From the NCBI GenBank assembly GCA_965203505.1, contig OZ241880.1, positions 2,790,001 through 2,854,000 of the forward strand: DNA of 64,000 nt. The letters are read 5' to 3'. Positions 42,779-52,100 of this stretch are shown one piece after another (position 1 is the stretch's first letter; the number at the start of each line of letters is the position of its first letter). Under the pieces are notes generated by a model. It was not told the DNA's origin, searched no databases, and worked only from the letters and a program-made list of their open reading frames with translations. Made by a program: the position numbers and the translations under genes. Origin of the DNA: Bin127 sp965203505 (lineage in GTDB: Bacteria; Chloroflexota; Dehalococcoidia; Lucifugimonadales; Lucifugimonadaceae).

Positions 42779-43093
42779 TCATTGAATTACTTTTACGCTG
42801 ACCTCCACTCCGTTTGGTACATTCAAGCGCTGGAGCACGTCCATCGTCTTAGAACTTGGTTCCACGATGTCAACCAATCGCTTATGCAACCAGAGTTCGA
42901 AATGTTCGCGGGAGTCTTTCGTGATATGAGGCGACCGTATGACAGTAAACCGTCGACGTCGGGTCGGCATCGGCACGGGACCTGCGATCTGTGCCCCGGT
43001 CCTAGTCGCAGCGTCGAGGATCTGCTCCGTAGCCTGCTCCAATAGGGGAGCGTCGTAGCCACGCAGCATTATGCGCATCTTGCCTGTCGCCAT
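42779..43093 (-). CDS. rpsJ: 30S ribosomal protein S10
   Basis: 104 residues from ATG 43093. MRIMLRGYDAPLLEQATEQI, PMPTRRRRFTVIRSPHITKD and SREHFELWLHKRLVDI are diagnostic. It follows fusA after only 12 bases: there is no tuf gene between them. Confidence 0.97.
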   Translation of the reverse strand: MATGKMRIMLRGYDAPLLEQATEQILDAATRTGAQIAGPVPMPTRRRRFTVIRSPHITKDSREHFELWLHKRLVDIVEPSSKTMDVLQRLNVPNGVEVSVKVIQ

Positions 43094-43105
43094 TACCAAT
43101 CTCGC

Positions 43106-45262
43106 TTACCTATCCAAATTCTCTAGAACGTGTTGCGGCATGACGCCATAATGGTCTAGTTCCATGTTGAAATCGCCGAAGCCAGAGGTCAACGACCGCA
43201 GATCTGTCGAATAGTTGAACGTCTCCGCCAACGGCACGAACGCCATAACGCTCGCGATGCCCGCTTGACCAGGCTTGGGTTCCGATGTCTCCATCGATTG
43301 GATCTTCGCACGTCGCGAATTTAAGTCGCCAATCACCGTACCAAGAAGATCGGCGGGCATCACAACTTCCTGTCGCATCACGGGTTCTAGCAGCTGTGGA
43401 CTCGCCTTGCGCATCGCTGCCTTGAACGCCAACGATCCGGCGATTTGGAATGCCATCTCCGACGAGTCGGTGTCGTGTTGCGCACCGTCGGTGAGCACCG
43501 CTTTCACATCTACAACCGGATAACCCGCAACAACACCGGAAGATGCCGCGTCCCTAAATCCTTTTTCAATCGCGGTGTACCACTCGGTGCTAAGCGTCGC
43601 CCCGGTGATTTCACTTTCGAATTCGATCCCGCCACCACGTGGCAATGGCTCGATCCGCAGAGTGCAAACGCCGTATTGCCCACGCCCACCGGTCTGGCGT
43701 ACGAAACGGCCCTCGGCATCCGCGACCGACGATACGGTCTCTCGGTAAGCCACTCTCGGTCGGCCTTTCTTGCAGCTGACGCCGTACTCAAGCCTCATTC
43801 GGTCAAGAATGATCTCTAGGTGCAACTCACCCATGCCCGAAAGCAGAAGTTGGCCACTCTCGTCATCGGTTGAAAGGATCAGCGTCGGGTCCTCGTCGAC
43901 CAGCTTCATCAGGGTCGAAGTGAGTCTGTCTTTGTCTAGTCGGCTCTCAGGTTCGAGTGAGATCGACAGTACCGGCTCGGGGAATTCAATCTGCGCCATC
44001 GCCACTGGAGCGTTTACGGCGCAAAGGGTGTGACCGGTCTTCGTTGATTTGAGACCGATCGCAGCGACGATTTCACCGGCACCGGCTTCGTCGACCGGTT
44101 CGCGAACGTCGGCCCGCATTCTCAGCAATCGGCCTATTCGCTCGCGCCCTCTGATCGAAGGGTTGTAGACCGACATTCCGCGCTTCAAAACGCCGGAATA
44201 AACACGAATGAAGATCAACCGACCGGCGTGCTCATCCGAGATCACTTTGAACGCCAAGGCGCTCAACGGATCATCGTTACGCGGGAAACGTTCAAGCTCG
44301 TTTTCCGGGTGGAGCGGTTCGAAACCGACTGCCGGCGGCAGATCCAGCGGCGAAGGAAGATAATCCAACACCGCATCGAGTAGCTGATGGGTGCCTCGAT
44401 GACGTAGTGCCGCGCCTGCCATCACCGGGAAGATGTTCAAATCGATTGTGGCTTTACGGACGGATGCCTTCAGAGCTTCGGAGGAAACCTCTTCCCCCAT
44501 CAGGTAGAGTTCTGCCAAGTCGTCGTCGAATTCCGCAACTTTGGCGATAAGTTCTTCCCTGGCAGCATTGGCTTGATCTAAGTAGCCTGCCGGGATTTCG
44601 GATTTCCGAGGTTCGAGACGTCCGCTCCGGTCAACCTCCGCCGATGGGTCGCCCCACTCGTAGTAGTAGGCCACCATTCCCACTAGATCGATGACGCCTT
44701 TGAAATCAGCCTCTTGGCCGATCGGGATTTGGATCGGGACCGCGTTCGCGTAAAGGCGGTTCGTCAAGGTCGACACGGCGTATTCGAAATCCGCGCCGAT
44801 GCGATCCATTTTGTTTACGAAAACGATCCTAGGAACCCGGTGCTTGTCAGCCTGCCGCCAAACGGTGAGCGACTGTGCTTGAACACCGGCTACGGAATCC
44901 AGTACCACAGTTACGCCATCGAGCACACGCAAACTGCGTTCGACTTCTGCGGTGAAGTCCACGTGGCCCGGAGTATCGATGAGATTGATCTGGTGATCGC
45001 GCCACGACACGTTCTGCGCTGCGGCAGTGATCGTGATGCCGCGCTCGCGTTCCTGCGGCATATAGTCGAGAAGAGCCGTCCCCTCGTCGACGCGACCGAT
45101 CTTGTACGTCTCACCGGTGAAGTAAAGGACACTCTCGCTGACGGTGGTCTTCCCGGCATCGACGTGCGCGATGAAACCGGTGTTTCGCAACTTGCTGAGA
45201 TCACCCGCGCCCGTCGGCGCAACAGCGTCGGAAGCAGCTGGTTTTTTCGATTTCGTTGTCAT
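43106..45262 (-). CDS. fusA: Elongation factor G
   Basis: 718 residues from MTTKSKKPAASDA; a longer frame to 45316 is not needed. GTPase motifs: AHVDAGKTT (G1), RGITIT (G2), DTPGHVDF (G3), NKMDR (G4). Domains II-V follow, with SGMGELHLEIILDRMR and YRETV in domains III-IV and PVVDVKAVLTDGAQHDTDSS in domain IV. It drives translocation. An acidic/basic N-terminal extension of ~20 residues and several unusual core substitutions (YFTGETYKIGRVDEGTA) hint at a diverged EF-G, but its place in the str operon says it is the main one. Confidence 0.95.
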   Translation of the reverse strand: MTTKSKKPAASDAVAPTGAGDLSKLRNTGFIAHVDAGKTTVSESVLYFTGETYKIGRVDEGTALLDYMPQERERGITITAAAQNVSWRDHQINLIDTPGHVDFTAEVERSLRVLDGVTVVLDSVAGVQAQSLTVWRQADKHRVPRIVFVNKMDRIGADFEYAVSTLTNRLYANAVPIQIPIGQEADFKGVIDLVGMVAYYYEWGDPSAEVDRSGRLEPRKSEIPAGYLDQANAAREELIAKVAEFDDDLAELYLMGEEVSSEALKASVRKATIDLNIFPVMAGAALRHRGTHQLLDAVLDYLPSPLDLPPAVGFEPLHPENELERFPRNDDPLSALAFKVISDEHAGRLIFIRVYSGVLKRGMSVYNPSIRGRERIGRLLRMRADVREPVDEAGAGEIVAAIGLKSTKTGHTLCAVNAPVAMAQIEFPEPVLSISLEPESRLDKDRLTSTLMKLVDEDPTLILSTDDESGQLLLSGMGELHLEIILDRMRLEYGVSCKKGRPRVAYRETVSSVADAEGRFVRQTGGRGQYGVCTLRIEPLPRGGGIEFESEITGATLSTEWYTAIEKGFRDAASSGVVAGYPVVDVKAVLTDGAQHDTDSSEMAFQIAGSLAFKAAMRKASPQLLEPVMRQEVVMPADLLGTVIGDLNSRRAKIQSMETSEPKPGQAGIASVMAFVPLAETFNYSTDLRSLTSGFGDFNMELDHYGVMPQHVLENLDR

Positions 45263-45401
45263 TGCCTCACAAACTGAGAATTCAGCGTCGGCGCTCCGTG
45301 TTCGGCCAACGTTCAAACTTCTATAAGTCGCGTCCGCTTTGTTGTGTCCTTGTTCGCATCAATACCGTGCCGGAAAACCATCTGTTTGGCACGGTTCGTG
45401 A

Positions 45402-45872
45402 TTACCACCTGAAATGGGCGTATGCCCGGTTCGCTTCTGCCATCCGCTGCAACTCGTCCTTGCGCCTTACGGCCGCCCCTGTGTTATTGGCTGCATCCAA
45501 CAACTCGGTGAATAGCTTTCGTGCGATTGGCTGGCCTTTGCGCGATCGTGCCGCGTTGACCACCCAGCGCTGCGCCAAAGCCTCTCGTCGCTCAGGACGA
45601 ACCTCGTTTGGAACCTGATAGGTGGCGCCGCCGACTCTCCGTGGTCGCACCTCCAACAACGGTGTAGCGTTGGACATCGCCTGTTGAAACGCTTCGAGAG
45701 CGTTCATGTTCAGCCGTTGTGCGAGCATGTCCAGAGCGTCGTAAACGTTCCGACGTGCAGTGTTTTTCTTCCCGCCGATCATGACTCGATTGATGAACCG
45801 CGCCAGCTCCTCACTCCCGAATCGGGGATCAGGTTGTGTCACGCGCCGTTCGGCTCTACGTCTTCTTGCCAT
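45402..45872 (-). CDS. rpsG: 30S ribosomal protein S7
   Basis: 156 residues from MARRRRAERR. FINRVMIGGKKNTARRNVYD, LEVRPRRVGGATYQVPNEVR and RWVVNAARSRKGQPIARKL are diagnostic. S7 nucleates the 30S head. A 240-base spacer separates it from rpsL; the spacer contains an isolated TATAAT on the minus strand (46092-46097) without a properly spaced -35. Confidence 0.96.
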   Translation of the reverse strand: MARRRRAERRVTQPDPRFGSEELARFINRVMIGGKKNTARRNVYDALDMLAQRLNMNALEAFQQAMSNATPLLEVRPRRVGGATYQVPNEVRPERREALAQRWVVNAARSRKGQPIARKLFTELLDAANNTGAAVRRKDELQRMAEANRAYAHFRW

Positions 45873-46112
45873 GTCTAGTTCGTGTTTTCGCGTCGCGCAC
45901 GCGATGCGTGCCAATCGACGATTTGTAACTTTTTCGGGCTTAGATACGAATTCCGGGCGTTCCCGAAAACGTCACGCTAGCGTGGCATATCGGGACCGAG
46001 GCATCAACTCTTCGACTGGCCCTACGGATTTCGACACATCCAGGGCGCTGGCGAGTCAAGCCTACGTGTTTTGCTACGAATCCAGCAACAAATTATATAC
46101 CCACCGCCCCGT

Positions 46113-46529
46113 TCAAACTCCTCTTGGAGTCCCGTATTTGCTGCGACCACGACGACGCCCTTCGACGCCTTCGGTGTCCTTGGTTCCGCGTATGACGTGA
46201 TAACGCACTCCGGGCAGGTCACGTACTCTTCCGCCCCTAATCAACACCACTGAGTGCTCTTGTAAATTGTGCCCTTCGCCGGGGATATATGCCGTGACTT
46301 CCACGTTGTTGGAGAGTCTGACACGAGCTACTTTTCGAAGCGCTGAATTCGGCTTTTTAGGCGTAACCGTCCTGACCTGCAAGCAAACGCCGGCCTTCTG
46401 AGGCGCGCCTTTCTGGAGTTCCCGGGTCCGGCCCGTGAACGAATTCCGTATCGCCCGCAGTGCCGGGGTCTTCGGCTTCTTGCGGGTCCGCTTGCGCGGA
46501 TTTCTTACAAGCTGGTTTAGCGTGGGCAA
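46113..46529 (-). CDS. rpsL: 30S ribosomal protein S12
   Basis: 138 residues, TTG start with GGAG six bases upstream. PTLNQLVRNPRKRTRKKPKT, QKAGVCLQVRTVTPKKPNSA and the decoding loop VRDLPGVRYHVIRGTKD are diagnostic. The Lys of TPKKPNSA is the classical streptomycin-sensitive residue. First gene of the block. Confidence 0.97.
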   Translation of the reverse strand: MPTLNQLVRNPRKRTRKKPKTPALRAIRNSFTGRTRELQKGAPQKAGVCLQVRTVTPKKPNSALRKVARVRLSNNVEVTAYIPGEGHNLQEHSVVLIRGGRVRDLPGVRYHVIRGTKDTEGVEGRRRGRSKYGTPRGV

Positions 46530-46624
46530 CCCAATCTCCGTTTTTCAAGCGGGCGACAAGAATGAGGTTTCCCAGTTCGCGCGTCAAAACGAACCGCCGT
46601 CATGTCGTAACCGCTAACCGATAA

Positions 46625-46653
46625 ATCATACATTTTCAGAAATACAACGTCAA
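46625..46653 (-). promoter_or_regulatory. Sigma70 promoter of the ribosomal block
   Basis: Read on the minus strand: TTGACG (46653-46648), a 17-base spacer, then TATGAT (46630-46625). Both boxes match the consensus at five of six positions with ideal spacing. Transcription would start near 46617, giving a leader of about 88 bases before rpsL. This is the strongest promoter seen ahead of the 20-kb ribosomal block. Confidence 0.75.
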
Positions 46654-46816
46654 CTAGCCCACACTCCACTTTTGCGACGAAATACGACTGTGTTTCGGCT
46701 GTAATATCCTGAATCTATTACCGTGCCTCGGTCTCGCACCGTGCTCAATCGAAATCCACCGAACTCTCCCACCGTCTGCGGATCGAAACAACCTCTACTA
46801 GCAGTTCGAAATTGGC

Positions 46817-47536
46817 ATGACTGCCCTGATCTTGTACGGGTTCAACGACCCACACGCAATAGCGCTCGTCGAGGAGCTTCGTTTCCAAGACCGGAGTTTG
46901 GAGCTTCATCACTCGGAACCTGGACTGGAGGATGACCTCAGGGTCGCGAAACGCGATGAGATCGCGCTGGTTTGGTGTTTAGGTTCATCTCTGGCTTTTC
47001 CAGTCGCAGTGTCCAACGAGATCGCGTCACGCGGCAAACCAGTCGTGGCGATCGCTGATGAAACATCGGCAGAAATGTTCGATTTCAACTCCGGATTCAT
47101 CGAGTTGTGCTTCAACTTCCCGAACGTCAATGAACTCAAGGCGCGTATTCGTACCGTCAAAGCGCGCTCCACAATCCATTCCGAGCCAGTCATCATCCAC
47201 GGCGATTTGACTATCGACGTCAACAGCTTCGAGGTATCTCTTGGAGGACGCAGCATTGAACTCACATACAAAGAGTATGAACTGCTCAAACTTTTCGCTT
47301 CTAATCCGGGGCGAGTGTTCCGGCGCGAAGACATCTTGAATCGAATATGGGGCGACGACTACATCGGAGGGACACGAACTGTTGATGTGCATGTTCGAAG
47401 GTTGCGTAGCAAACTCGACGATGTTAGCCATAGCGTCATCGAAACGATGTGGCGCGTCGGTTACCGTTTCAGCTCGCCTGACGTCCACGCGAAGTCGAAG
47501 AACGGCGGGATCAGGGAACCAGTTTCAGTGGGATAG
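46817..47536 (+). CDS. OmpR/GlnR-type orphan response regulator with degenerate receiver
   Basis: 239 residues. The C-terminal winged helix (~130-225) is textbook OmpR type: LTYKEYELLKLFASNPGRVF, RREDILNRIWG and TRTVDVHVRRLRSKL, then WRVGYRF. The N-terminal ~115 residues have receiver-like length and strand pattern, but the site of the phosphoacceptor Asp reads ALVWCLGSS and the acidic pocket is missing. No histidine kinase is nearby. Standing directly before glnA-gltB-gltD it resembles GlnR, the phosphorylation-independent nitrogen regulator of Actinobacteria, so control of these genes is likely. Divergent from rpsL. Confidence 0.85.
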   Translation: MTALILYGFNDPHAIALVEELRFQDRSLELHHSEPGLEDDLRVAKRDEIALVWCLGSSLAFPVAVSNEIASRGKPVVAIADETSAEMFDFNSGFIELCFNFPNVNELKARIRTVKARSTIHSEPVIIHGDLTIDVNSFEVSLGGRSIELTYKEYELLKLFASNPGRVFRREDILNRIWGDDYIGGTRTVDVHVRRLRSKLDDVSHSVIETMWRVGYRFSSPDVHAKSKNGGIREPVSVG

Positions 47537-47680
47537 CTGATCTGGTAAAATTGCTTTTTTCGGATCGACGCCTCTCAGGGTCGCGCGTTGCGCGTACAAA
47601 ACTAAGAACAACCAACCAGGTCAACGCATTCGTGCCCCATCGCGTTCCCCACACAACTACCCTTCCTTGGGTCTCAGACA

Positions 47681-49111
47681 ATGGTCCAAATCACGTCAAG
47701 CGAAACAACGCCTCCGGTTTCGTCATCTGACGACGAAGCCAAAGAGTTCGTTCTTCGTTCCGCAAACCAACAAGACGTGCGTTTCGTCCGACTTTGGTTC
47801 ACCGACATCGTCGGCACGGTAAAAGGATTCGCCATCACGATCGACGAGCTCGAGCACGTCCTAAATTCCGGAGCCAGTTTCGACGGCGCAGTCATCGACG
47901 GGCTTGCCAGAAGCGACGAGGCTGACACCGTCGCAGTACCTGACCCTACAACTTGGCAAATCTTGCCCTGGCGCCCCAGCCAAGATGCCGTCGCCAGTAT
48001 GTTTTGTGATCTCAGCACACCAGACCGCGAACCGCTCCAGACCGATGGCCGGCACATACTTCGAAAGGTCATGCAACGGGCGCGCCGACTTGGATACAAC
48101 TTCTATGTTGCCCCCGAATTGGAATTTTTCTACGTCGATGACGTCGCTGAATACCGCAGCAACCCGAGCGACAGTATTTCGCCCTACGTTGGGGACTCGT
48201 TCAACCCTGCAAGTCCGCCCAACAGATTTAACCGTGCCAGCAGGTATTTTGATCAGACCTCGCCCGACCTTGGTGGCGCGGAACTGCGCCGAGACGTGGT
48301 CCTCGCGCTCGAAAAAATGGGCATACCCGTCAAGCACAGCCATCACGAAGTCGGGCACGGGCAACACGAAATCGACCTCAGGCACACCAACGCGCTCACG
48401 ATGGCCGACTCCGTCGTGACCTACCGAGTAGTCGTCAAAGAGTTGGCCGCGCGCAAAGGCGGACATGCGACGTTTATGCCCCAACCCTTCTCTGATCGAC
48501 CCGGATCTGGGATGCACACGCACATGTCGCTATTCAGCGGTGACGAAAACGCGTTCTTCGAGGGTGAAGACGACGAATTTCATTTGTCGGAAATCGGCAA
48601 GAGATTCATCGCCGGTTTGGTCAAGCACGCACCAGAGATAACGGCGGTCACCAATCAGTGGGTCAACAGCTACAAACGGCTGGTCTCAGGTTCGGAAGCG
48701 CCGATTTTCGCCACGTGGACCGCTGGCAACATGAACGATTTGATCAGGGTTCCGGCCTACCGTCCGGGACAGGAAGCCAGCATGAGGGTGGAATACCGGG
48801 CGCCCGACGCTGCTTGCAATCCTTACCTTGCATTCACCGCGATGTTGGCGGCCGGGCTGGAAGGCATTGAGAAAGACTATCCCGTGTCGTCACCAATCGT
48901 GGACGAATCTAACGGTCAAACCGCGGTGTTGCCCAGGTTGCCGAGTTCGCTCTATGAAGCCGTCTCGATCGCAGAGAAAAGCGAGTTGCTTCGTACAAAC
49001 ATCGGCGACAAAGCCATCGACAGCTTTTGTCGCAACAAATACCTCGAATGGGACGAATTCAATCGCACGGTCACCGATTTCGAAACCAACCGGTACCTTG
49101 ACATCCTTTGA
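47681..49111 (+). CDS. glnA: Glutamine synthetase, type I
   Basis: 476 residues. Makes glutamine from glutamate, ammonia and ATP. Visible: the beta-grasp N-domain with RFVRLWFTDIVGTVKGFAI, the metal-binding APELEFFY, SHHEVGHGQHEIDLR, SDRPGSGMHTHMSLF of the ATP site, NSYKRLVSGSEAPIFATW and MRVEYRAPDAACNPYLA. The adenylylation loop (NLY followed by acidic residues) of GSI-beta is absent, so this is an alpha-like enzyme not controlled by GlnE. A 25-residue Asp/Ser-rich N-terminal extension is extra. The 144-base gap upstream may hold a GlnR-type operator; TAAAAT at 47546-47551 is a possible -10. Confidence 0.95.
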   Translation: MVQITSSETTPPVSSSDDEAKEFVLRSANQQDVRFVRLWFTDIVGTVKGFAITIDELEHVLNSGASFDGAVIDGLARSDEADTVAVPDPTTWQILPWRPSQDAVASMFCDLSTPDREPLQTDGRHILRKVMQRARRLGYNFYVAPELEFFYVDDVAEYRSNPSDSISPYVGDSFNPASPPNRFNRASRYFDQTSPDLGGAELRRDVVLALEKMGIPVKHSHHEVGHGQHEIDLRHTNALTMADSVVTYRVVVKELAARKGGHATFMPQPFSDRPGSGMHTHMSLFSGDENAFFEGEDDEFHLSEIGKRFIAGLVKHAPEITAVTNQWVNSYKRLVSGSEAPIFATWTAGNMNDLIRVPAYRPGQEASMRVEYRAPDAACNPYLAFTAMLAAGLEGIEKDYPVSSPIVDESNGQTAVLPRLPSSLYEAVSIAEKSELLRTNIGDKAIDSFCRNKYLEWDEFNRTVTDFETNRYLDIL

Positions 49112-49188
49112 GGTCTAAGACTTGTCGTCGGATTCGAGCCAAACACGAATTTAAGATTCAAATCTGACCTAAACAACATCGCCCGTCA

Positions 49189-52100
49189 ATGACGTTGGAT
49201 AGCACAAAAACCGAAATGCGCGAATTGTCTGCCGAACGCGAAGCAGAATTTCGCCGGTTGGTACGCGACGGGTTATACCTCAAGGACCATGAACACGATG
49301 CATGTGGCGTCGGTGTCGTGGCGAATATCGGCGGCGATCGTTCGCACAAGATCATCCAACAGGGCCTCGAAGTTTTACGAAATCTAGGTCACCGCGGCGC
49401 ATGCGGCTGCGACCCGGAGACCGGAGACGGCGCCGGCATCTTGGTGCAAATGCCGCATCGCTTCATGGTCAAAGTTGCCGCGGAATGCGGCATCGATCTG
49501 CCCGACGCGCTGCGATACGCAGTCGCCATGTGTTTCTTGCCGCAAGACGACGAGCTCCGACGTTTCTGCATGCAAGCATTGGAACGAAGCGCACGCGAAC
49601 ACGGCGTGGAGCCTTTGGGCTGGCGCGACGTGCCGGTGAACCCCAACGCGGTCGGCGTTTGGGCACGAGCGCGCATGCCTCACATTGCTCAACTGTTCTT
49701 GAAAGCACCGGAAGGCATCGGCGAAACCCTGCTGGAGCGCCGTCTCTACGTCATCCGAAAATCTACGGAAAAAACGGTCAGAGATCGCATCGTCCAAATC
49801 GAAGAACAGTCAGGCGACTGCCCAACCGAACACGAACTTGCCGTCGTAAACGCCCTGCTCAACGAGTGGTACGTACCTTCGCTTTCTGCTAGGACCATCG
49901 TCTACAAAGGCATGCTGATGGCCGAGCAGACCGACGATTTCTACCGCGACCTGACGGACCCTGATTTCGAATCCCATTTCGCAATGGTGCACTCGCGATT
50001 CAGCACCAATACGTTGGGCTCGTGGAAGCTCGCACATCCATATCGGATGCTGGCCCACAACGGGGAAATCAACACCGTTCGCGGCAACCGCAACTGGATG
50101 TCAGCGCGCGAACTCACTCTCGAATCCGACCTTTTCGGCGATTACATCCGAGACATCCTCCCGATTTGCGAAACCGACGAACCTTCCGACACTGCTTCGC
50201 TGGACAACGCGTTCGAGGCGGTCTACATGGGCGGCCGTTCGGTGTCTCACACCGCCGCGATGATGATGCCCGCGGCGTGGTACGGACATGAGTCGATGCC
50301 GCAAAACGTCAAGGACTTTTACGAATACCACGGCGGGGTCATGGAGCCATGGGATGGCCCAGCAATGATCACGTTCACTGACGGCCACATGCTCGGAGCG
50401 GTTTTGGATCGCAACGGGTTGAGGCCGTTCCGCTACTCGGTGACGAAGGACAACCTACTCGTGATGGCGTCGGAAACCGGCGTCCTCGACATCCCGGCAG
50501 ACCAAATCCTCTATCGATCTCGGTTGCGCCCCGGCAGGATGTTCTTAGTCGATTTCGAAGAGAAACGAATAATCGAACCGGAAGAGGTCGCCGACAATCT
50601 GGCATCTGCCGAGCCGTATGGCCGATGGCTCGCGAATCAACGTCTCGCCGTTGACGACCTAGACCCGCCGCAGAACGTGCCGAACGTTGATCTCGAGACG
50701 GCACCGCTTCGTCAGATCGTGTTCGGGTACTCGCAGGAGGACATGCGGATGCTCATCGGACCGATGGGCGTTACTGCGCACCAGCCTCAAGGCTCGATGG
50801 GTAACGACGCACCGTTGGCAGTGTTGTCAGACAAGCCGCAAAACCTGTTCGCATACTTCAAACAAGACTTCGCGCAGGTATCAAACCCACCGTTGGACGC
50901 GATCCGCGAAGAATTGGTAACTCAAATGGCGGTCCCCGCAGGACGTCGTCCTAACCTGTTTGACGAGACCGAAAGTCATGCTCGGTTGCTGCGGATCGAC
51001 CATCCGGTCTTGCGCAACGCTGAATTAGCGCAGATCAAAGAGTCGACTAAACCGGGCGTGAAAGCGGTCACCATCTCGACCCTGTTCCCCGCTGCACAAG
51101 GTGCCGACGGCTTGAAATCGGCTTTAGAGCGCATCCGAGAAGAAGCATCTCGCGCCATTGAACAAGGATTCACGATCCTTGTGTTGTCTGACCGTGGCGT
51201 CGATTCCGAGAACACATTCATTCCCTCTCTGCTGGCGACCGCGGCGATCCATCACCACCTTATCCGTGAAAAGACTCGGACTCAGGCCGACATACTCGTC
51301 GAATCAGGCGAACCGCGGGAAGTGCACCACTTTGCGTTGCTCTATGGCTACGGCGCGAGCGCGATCAACCCTTACCTCGCATTCGAGTCTCTCGCTGCGA
51401 TCAGAGAAGCAGTTGCCAGCGACGGCACGATGCCTCTGCAGGACAAAGCCGAGGAAAACTATCGAAAAGCATCCGAAGAAGGCGTTCTCAAGACGATGTC
51501 CAAAATGGGCATCTCGACGCTGCAAGGCTATCTCGGCGCACAGATTTTCGAAGCGCTCGGGCTGTCGCAAGACCTTATCGATGAGTATTTCACCTGGACC
51601 AATTCGCGTATCGGCGGCGTTGGGTTGCAAGAGATTGCGGCGGATGTCATCGCCAACCATGCACGTGCTTACCCACAGCACGATATCCCGTCAAACTTGC
51701 GCTTGGATCTGGGTGGCTATTACATGTGGCGGGCCACCGGCGAGCCGCACATGTGGAACCCACGCACGATCTCTCTCATCCAGTCTGCGTCGACGCTGAA
51801 CAGCACCACGATCTACCGACAATTTGAAGACGCCGCGGACCAGGAACCTGAGGGATACGTCGCGCTCAGGCAAATGCTGGACTTTGACGAGAACAAATTC
51901 CATCCGATCCCCATCGAAGAAGTTGAAACAGTTGAAAAGATACTCCCGCGGTTCGCCACCGGAGCCATCTCGCTGGGTTCGATCAGTCGTGAAGCCCACG
52001 AAACGCTCGCCATCGCAATGAACCGCATCGGCGCGCGTAGCAATACCGGCGAAGGCGGAGAAGACGACGAGCGTTACGTGCCGTTCGACGTCCCAGATTC

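Noticed and set aside
46092..46097. Internal promoter before rpsG (TATAAT on minus strand)
   Set aside because: The only -35-like box (TTGAAC) is just 13 bases away, too short for a normal promoter.
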